DNA from: Abditibacterium sp.
Lineage (GTDB): Bacteria; Armatimonadota; Abditibacteriia; Abditibacteriales; Abditibacteriaceae
Direction of reading: 5' to 3'
Assembly: GCA_030448265.1 (NCBI GenBank)
Contig: JAUJNG010000015.1
Span: forward strand, 87,740 to 151,739
Length of the DNA stretch: 64,000 bases
Part shown: piece after piece, positions 61,635-64,000 of the stretch
Layout: every line of letters begins with the position of its first letter
Position numbering within the stretch: the first letter of the stretch is position 1
Made by a program: the position numbers and the translations under genes
The notes under the pieces: generated by a model
Database searches by the model: none
Seen by the model: only the letters and a program-made list of their open reading frames with translations
What the model was told of the DNA's origin: nothing

Positions 61635-61952
61635 CTATGCCGTCGCTGTCGCGTGGTCGGTTTCCTCGATGCGGGTTGCTTTTTTGAAAGCGCGGCGCAA
61701 TTTTTCATCCGTCACGGGCACCGAAACGCGATTGGCGCCGTTGAAGGTGACGACCGGAATCTGTTCGTGCAACCTCTCGGCGATGGCTGGATCGTCGTCG
61801 ATGTTGATGTTTTCGACCCAGAAATCGTAGTCGCCGTGCATGGTTTTGAGAAGTTTGGCGGCGTCGCTGCACAGGTGGCAGTCGGGGCGGCCATAGAGCC
61901 GCACGTGGAGCGGCTGGCCTGGTTCAAACGGTGTGGGGTTGGATTCGGGCAT
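61635..61952 (-). CDS. Glutaredoxin-like protein (DUF836-type)
   Basis: A 105-residue thioredoxin-fold protein with LYGRPDCHLC redox pair (Cys at about 25 and 28) and the VPVVTFNG cis-Pro-like region. It matches the short glutaredoxin-like (PF05768) family. AGGTGA lies five bases before ATG 61952; a GTG at 61961 is an alternative. Confidence 0.85.
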   Translation of the reverse strand: MPESNPTPFEPGQPLHVRLYGRPDCHLCSDAAKLLKTMHGDYDFWVENINIDDDPAIAERLHEQIPVVTFNGANRVSVPVTDEKLRRAFKKATRIEETDHATATA

Positions 61953-61973
61953 AGAAATCACCTGAAATTCGCT

Positions 61974-62714
61974 TTACTTTTTGATTTTGACGCTTTTAAT
62001 GGCATCGTTGGCGCGCAGCTTGAGTGCGGCGTCGGCGCCGCCCACGACTTTGCCGAACACGGTGTAGCCCTCATCGAGAAAATGCACCGGCCCCTGCGTG
62101 ATGTAGAACTGGCTGCCCGCCGAATCGGGATCTTGCGAGCGCGCCGCCGCAATGGAGAGTTTGTCGTGCTTGAGGCTGTTGAATTCGCGCGGAATTTCAT
62201 ATCCTGGGCCGCCTCGACCCGCAAATTCGGCTGTCGAGGGCGATTTGGTGAGCGGGTCGCCGCCCTGGATGATGAAACCGGTGCCGTCGCCCAGCAAATC
62301 GGCGTGGCGATGAAACTTGGTGCCGTCGAAAAAGCCTTTGCCCGCCAGATAAAGAAACGAGCGCACATGAAGCGGCGCGGCTTTGGCGTCGAGTTCGAGC
62401 GTAATCGGGCCGCGCGTGGTGTCGAGCACGACGCGGGTTTTGTCAGCGATTTTGGTGTTGAGGGGGGGCGGCGCAAGCGCGACTTTTTTCATCGCGGCGG
62501 CGTATTCCGCGCCCTGTGCGGCGTTCTCTTCGTCGCTTTTGACGCGGTAAGCCCGCGCCGGAGTTTTGGCGCTTGCCGCAACAGGAGGCGCGGCGACGGG
62601 AGCGGCGGAAGCATCACCCGTGGGCGCCGCCGTTTGTTCGGGAGCGGCGGGTGTGCGGCATCCGGCCAGAAAAAGACAAAAAAGCGGCAGGGTGGAAAAA
62701 TGTTTGAGAGACAT
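61974..62714 (-). CDS. Peptidyl-prolyl isomerase (cyclophilin) lipoprotein
   Basis: A 246-residue protein. The lipobox FLAGC (Cys at about 19) precedes an Ala/Pro-rich linker (about 20-75) and a cyclophilin domain with GPITLELDAKAAPLHVRSFLYLA, FHRHADLLGDGTGFIIQGGDP and GSQFYIT near the active site. It folds exported proteins near the membrane. ATG 62714 is taken as the start; the frame to 63026 has no domain. Confidence 0.9.
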   Translation of the reverse strand: MSLKHFSTLPLFCLFLAGCRTPAAPEQTAAPTGDASAAPVAAPPVAASAKTPARAYRVKSDEENAAQGAEYAAAMKKVALAPPPLNTKIADKTRVVLDTTRGPITLELDAKAAPLHVRSFLYLAGKGFFDGTKFHRHADLLGDGTGFIIQGGDPLTKSPSTAEFAGRGGPGYEIPREFNSLKHDKLSIAAARSQDPDSAGSQFYITQGPVHFLDEGYTVFGKVVGGADAALKLRANDAIKSVKIKK

Positions 62715-62737
62715 GGGAAGAAAGATTTTTCCGCGAT

Positions 62738-62989
62738 TTAAGACGCGACGGGTTCGTCGGGAAGGGCCGGAGCCGTCACCGCAGAAGTGGCCTGCGGCGC
62801 GCCATCGAGATCGCCGCGCCGGTAGCGTTCGTTGCCGTAGCAGTCGCGGCAGGTGACATTTTTGAGCATGAACGGCATGGTTCGCATCGCCTTGCCGCAC
62901 TGAGCGCATTTGGCGCCCGAAGCGGTGCCCAGATTTTCGGTGACGAGCGGCTGCGTCGAGGGGGAATTGAAATCGCGGAAGAGAGCCAT
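62738..62989 (-). CDS. Small zinc-ribbon protein
   Basis: An 83-residue protein with CAQCGKAM and CRDCYGNERY, two CxxC pairs spaced like a treble-clef/zinc-ribbon. The N- and C-terminal parts are disordered. AGGACAGG lies about 7 bases before the start. No named family is recognised. It is transcribed just before the cyclophilin gene. Confidence 0.75.
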   Translation of the reverse strand: MALFRDFNSPSTQPLVTENLGTASGAKCAQCGKAMRTMPFMLKNVTCRDCYGNERYRRGDLDGAPQATSAVTAPALPDEPVAS

Positions 62990-63035
62990 AAAAAACCTGT
63001 CCTTGAGGTGCCCAAAGTATAGTCAACTCAGCGAA

Positions 63036-63137
63036 GGCAGCGACTCCTACGCCGCAAAGGAAACGAAACCTGCCTTCGCAGGTTGCAGTCCGCGAAGGCG
63101 GACTTCGCCCACCTTTGCGGCGAATTTATTCGCTGCC
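63036..63137. repeat. Dispersed inverted-repeat element overlapping the rsmI end
   Basis: Left arms GGCAGCGA (63036-63043) and CGCCGCAAAGG (63050-63060) face right arms CCTTTGCGGCG (63112-63122) and TCGCTGCC (63130-63137). A partial copy starts the window (1-75). The right end encodes the last codons of rsmI. Confidence 0.8.
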
Positions 63138-63821
63138 CTCAACGCCCACCACAACGCTGAATTCGCCCTTGAGTTCGCCGCGACGGGCCAAAACTTCCGC
63201 CATTTCGCTCGCCGAACCGCGCAGAATTTCCTCGAATTGCTTGGTGAGTTCGCGGCACACCACGACGGGCGCATCGGGCGCGACTTCTGCCAAAAACCGC
63301 AGCGTCTTGGCGACGCGAAACGGCGATTCGTAAAACACCAGCGTTTCCCCGCGCGACAATGCCTCGGTAAAACTTTTGCGAATTTTGCCAGGTTTGCGCG
63401 GCAAAAAACCCAGAAACGAGAATTTCTGGGCATCGAAACCCGAAATCGAGAGCGCCGCCACGAGCGCGCACGGCCCAGGAATCGGCGAAATCGCGATGCC
63501 ACGCGCGGCGGCGGCGCGCACCAGGGCGGGGCCAGGATCGGAAACGCCAGGCGTTCCGGCGTCGGTGACCAGCGCCAGATCGTCGCCGGCGACGAGTTTT
63601 TCGACCATCGCCTCGATTTTGGCGGGCGACGAGTGTTCGTTGATCGAAGTAAACGAAGTCTCGATTTCAAAGCGCGAGAGCAGTTTCTGAGTGTGACGCG
63701 TGTCTTCAGCGCAAATCAGCGCGGCGTCGCGCAGGGTTTGCAGCAGGCGCGGCGAGACATCATCGAGGTGGCCGAGCGGCGTGGCGCACACGAAAAGCGT
63801 TCCTGGGGTGGTTTGGGGCAC
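63126..63821 (-). CDS. rsmI: 16S rRNA (cytidine(1402)-2'-O)-methyltransferase
   Basis: A 231-residue protein with the tetrapyrrole-methylase fold: LFVCATPLGHLDDVSPR near the start, EDTRHTQKLL, VTDAGTPGVSDPG, ISPIPGPCALVAALSISG and the MVVCRELTKQFEE region. It methylates the ribose of C1402 in 16S rRNA. I take the GTG at 63821 as the start; the frame extends to a GTG at 63878 but would then include the dispersed repeat. The last codons come from the repeat at 63036-63137. Confidence 0.9.
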   Translation of the reverse strand: MPQTTPGTLFVCATPLGHLDDVSPRLLQTLRDAALICAEDTRHTQKLLSRFEIETSFTSINEHSSPAKIEAMVEKLVAGDDLALVTDAGTPGVSDPGPALVRAAAARGIAISPIPGPCALVAALSISGFDAQKFSFLGFLPRKPGKIRKSFTEALSRGETLVFYESPFRVAKTLRFLAEVAPDAPVVVCRELTKQFEEILRGSASEMAEVLARRGELKGEFSVVVGVEGSE

Positions 63822-63851
63822 GGGCGACAGTTTGAGCGAAATTTCAGCTTT

Positions 63852-63869
63852 AAAGCGACATGAAGTCGC
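63852..63869. repeat. 18-bp GACATGAAGTCGC repeat unit
   Basis: AAAGCGACATGAAGTCGC is identical to the start of the arm at 51298 and to the complement of its partner ending at 51408. It forms a GCGAC/GTCGC hairpin and lies just upstream of the rsmI start. Confidence 0.75.
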
Positions 63870-64000
63870 CCCCCACACAGGATTGACGTTGCGGACAACT
63901 TGAACTAACAGATGGTCTGGCGCGGCAACATATTGTGGGTCGGAGTCTAATGGGAGTTGTAAAACGAAAAAGGTTCCTGTGAGTAAGAGGGACCGTGTGT

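Noticed and set aside
63988..64000. Fourth LacI-type operator (ends ACCGTGTGT)
   Set aside because: Only about eight bases of the core match, the CCT half is absent and the window ends.
1..64000. CRISPR array
   Set aside because: No regularly spaced short direct repeats with unique spacers were seen; all repeats are inverted or dispersed.

Overview
The window looks like a GC-rich chromosomal segment of an Armatimonadota-type bacterium. The best clue is two DUF1559 type IV pseudopilins whose N-terminus continues as a [20 protein letters not shown] stretch, a pattern characteristic of that phylum. Supporting it are many secreted carbohydrate-active enzymes, sulfatases and right-handed beta-helix proteins, and a high density of intergenic inverted repeats. 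No plasmid, phage or CRISPR features are visible. A 3' tRNA fragment near position 118-146 is the only trace of a tRNA.

Region 1 (1-2905): tRNA 3' fragment, a VOC-PCMT fusion methyltransferase, a decayed coding stretch and a GNAT acetyltransferase. Region 2 (3260-12292): a probable metal/redox cluster. It has two small coupled proteins, a DUF2231-cytochrome c, a secreted protein and a DUF4383 membrane protein. These stand opposite an operon of a SufR-like Cys-rich regulator, a CopZ-type [2Fe-2S] chaperone and a giant 1630-residue CtpI-like P-type ATPase. A perfect 10-bp-arm palindrome sits on the divergent promoters. Region 3 (12756-14873): a membrane PAS-GGDEF-EAL protein, followed by a repeat island.

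Region 4 (15540-33606) is a sulfated/fucosylated glycan utilisation locus. It contains a GH29 fucosidase, a sugar isomerase-like protein, a GH36 pseudogene, a GH42 enzyme, two sulfatases plus the relic of a third, a LacI regulator, a pseudopilin, and three beta-helix proteins of which two are a tandem GH141-like pair. A near-identical LacI-type operator core occurs at three promoter positions (16931, 23065, 24180), tying the sugar genes and the pseudopilin into one candidate regulon. Several genes here are internally deleted or frameshifted, so the locus is partly decaying.

Region 5 (33925-43019): housekeeping genes (rplY, pth, a thioredoxin, trpF, a histidine kinase), DUF4127, TPR, a GHL10 hydrolase and a second pseudopilin with a strong terminator. 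Region 6 (43577-63878): assorted metabolism and envelope genes, including a GT-C membrane protein, a MraY/WecA-type transferase, oxidoreductases, a VOC protein, an aminotransferase, a hydrolase, a Gfo/Idh protein, NUDIX, a phosphodiester glycosidase, a phosphoesterase, a glutaredoxin, a cyclophilin and rsmI.

Throughout, long near-perfect inverted repeats of at least seven families occupy intergenic spaces. Several supply the last codons of the adjacent gene.
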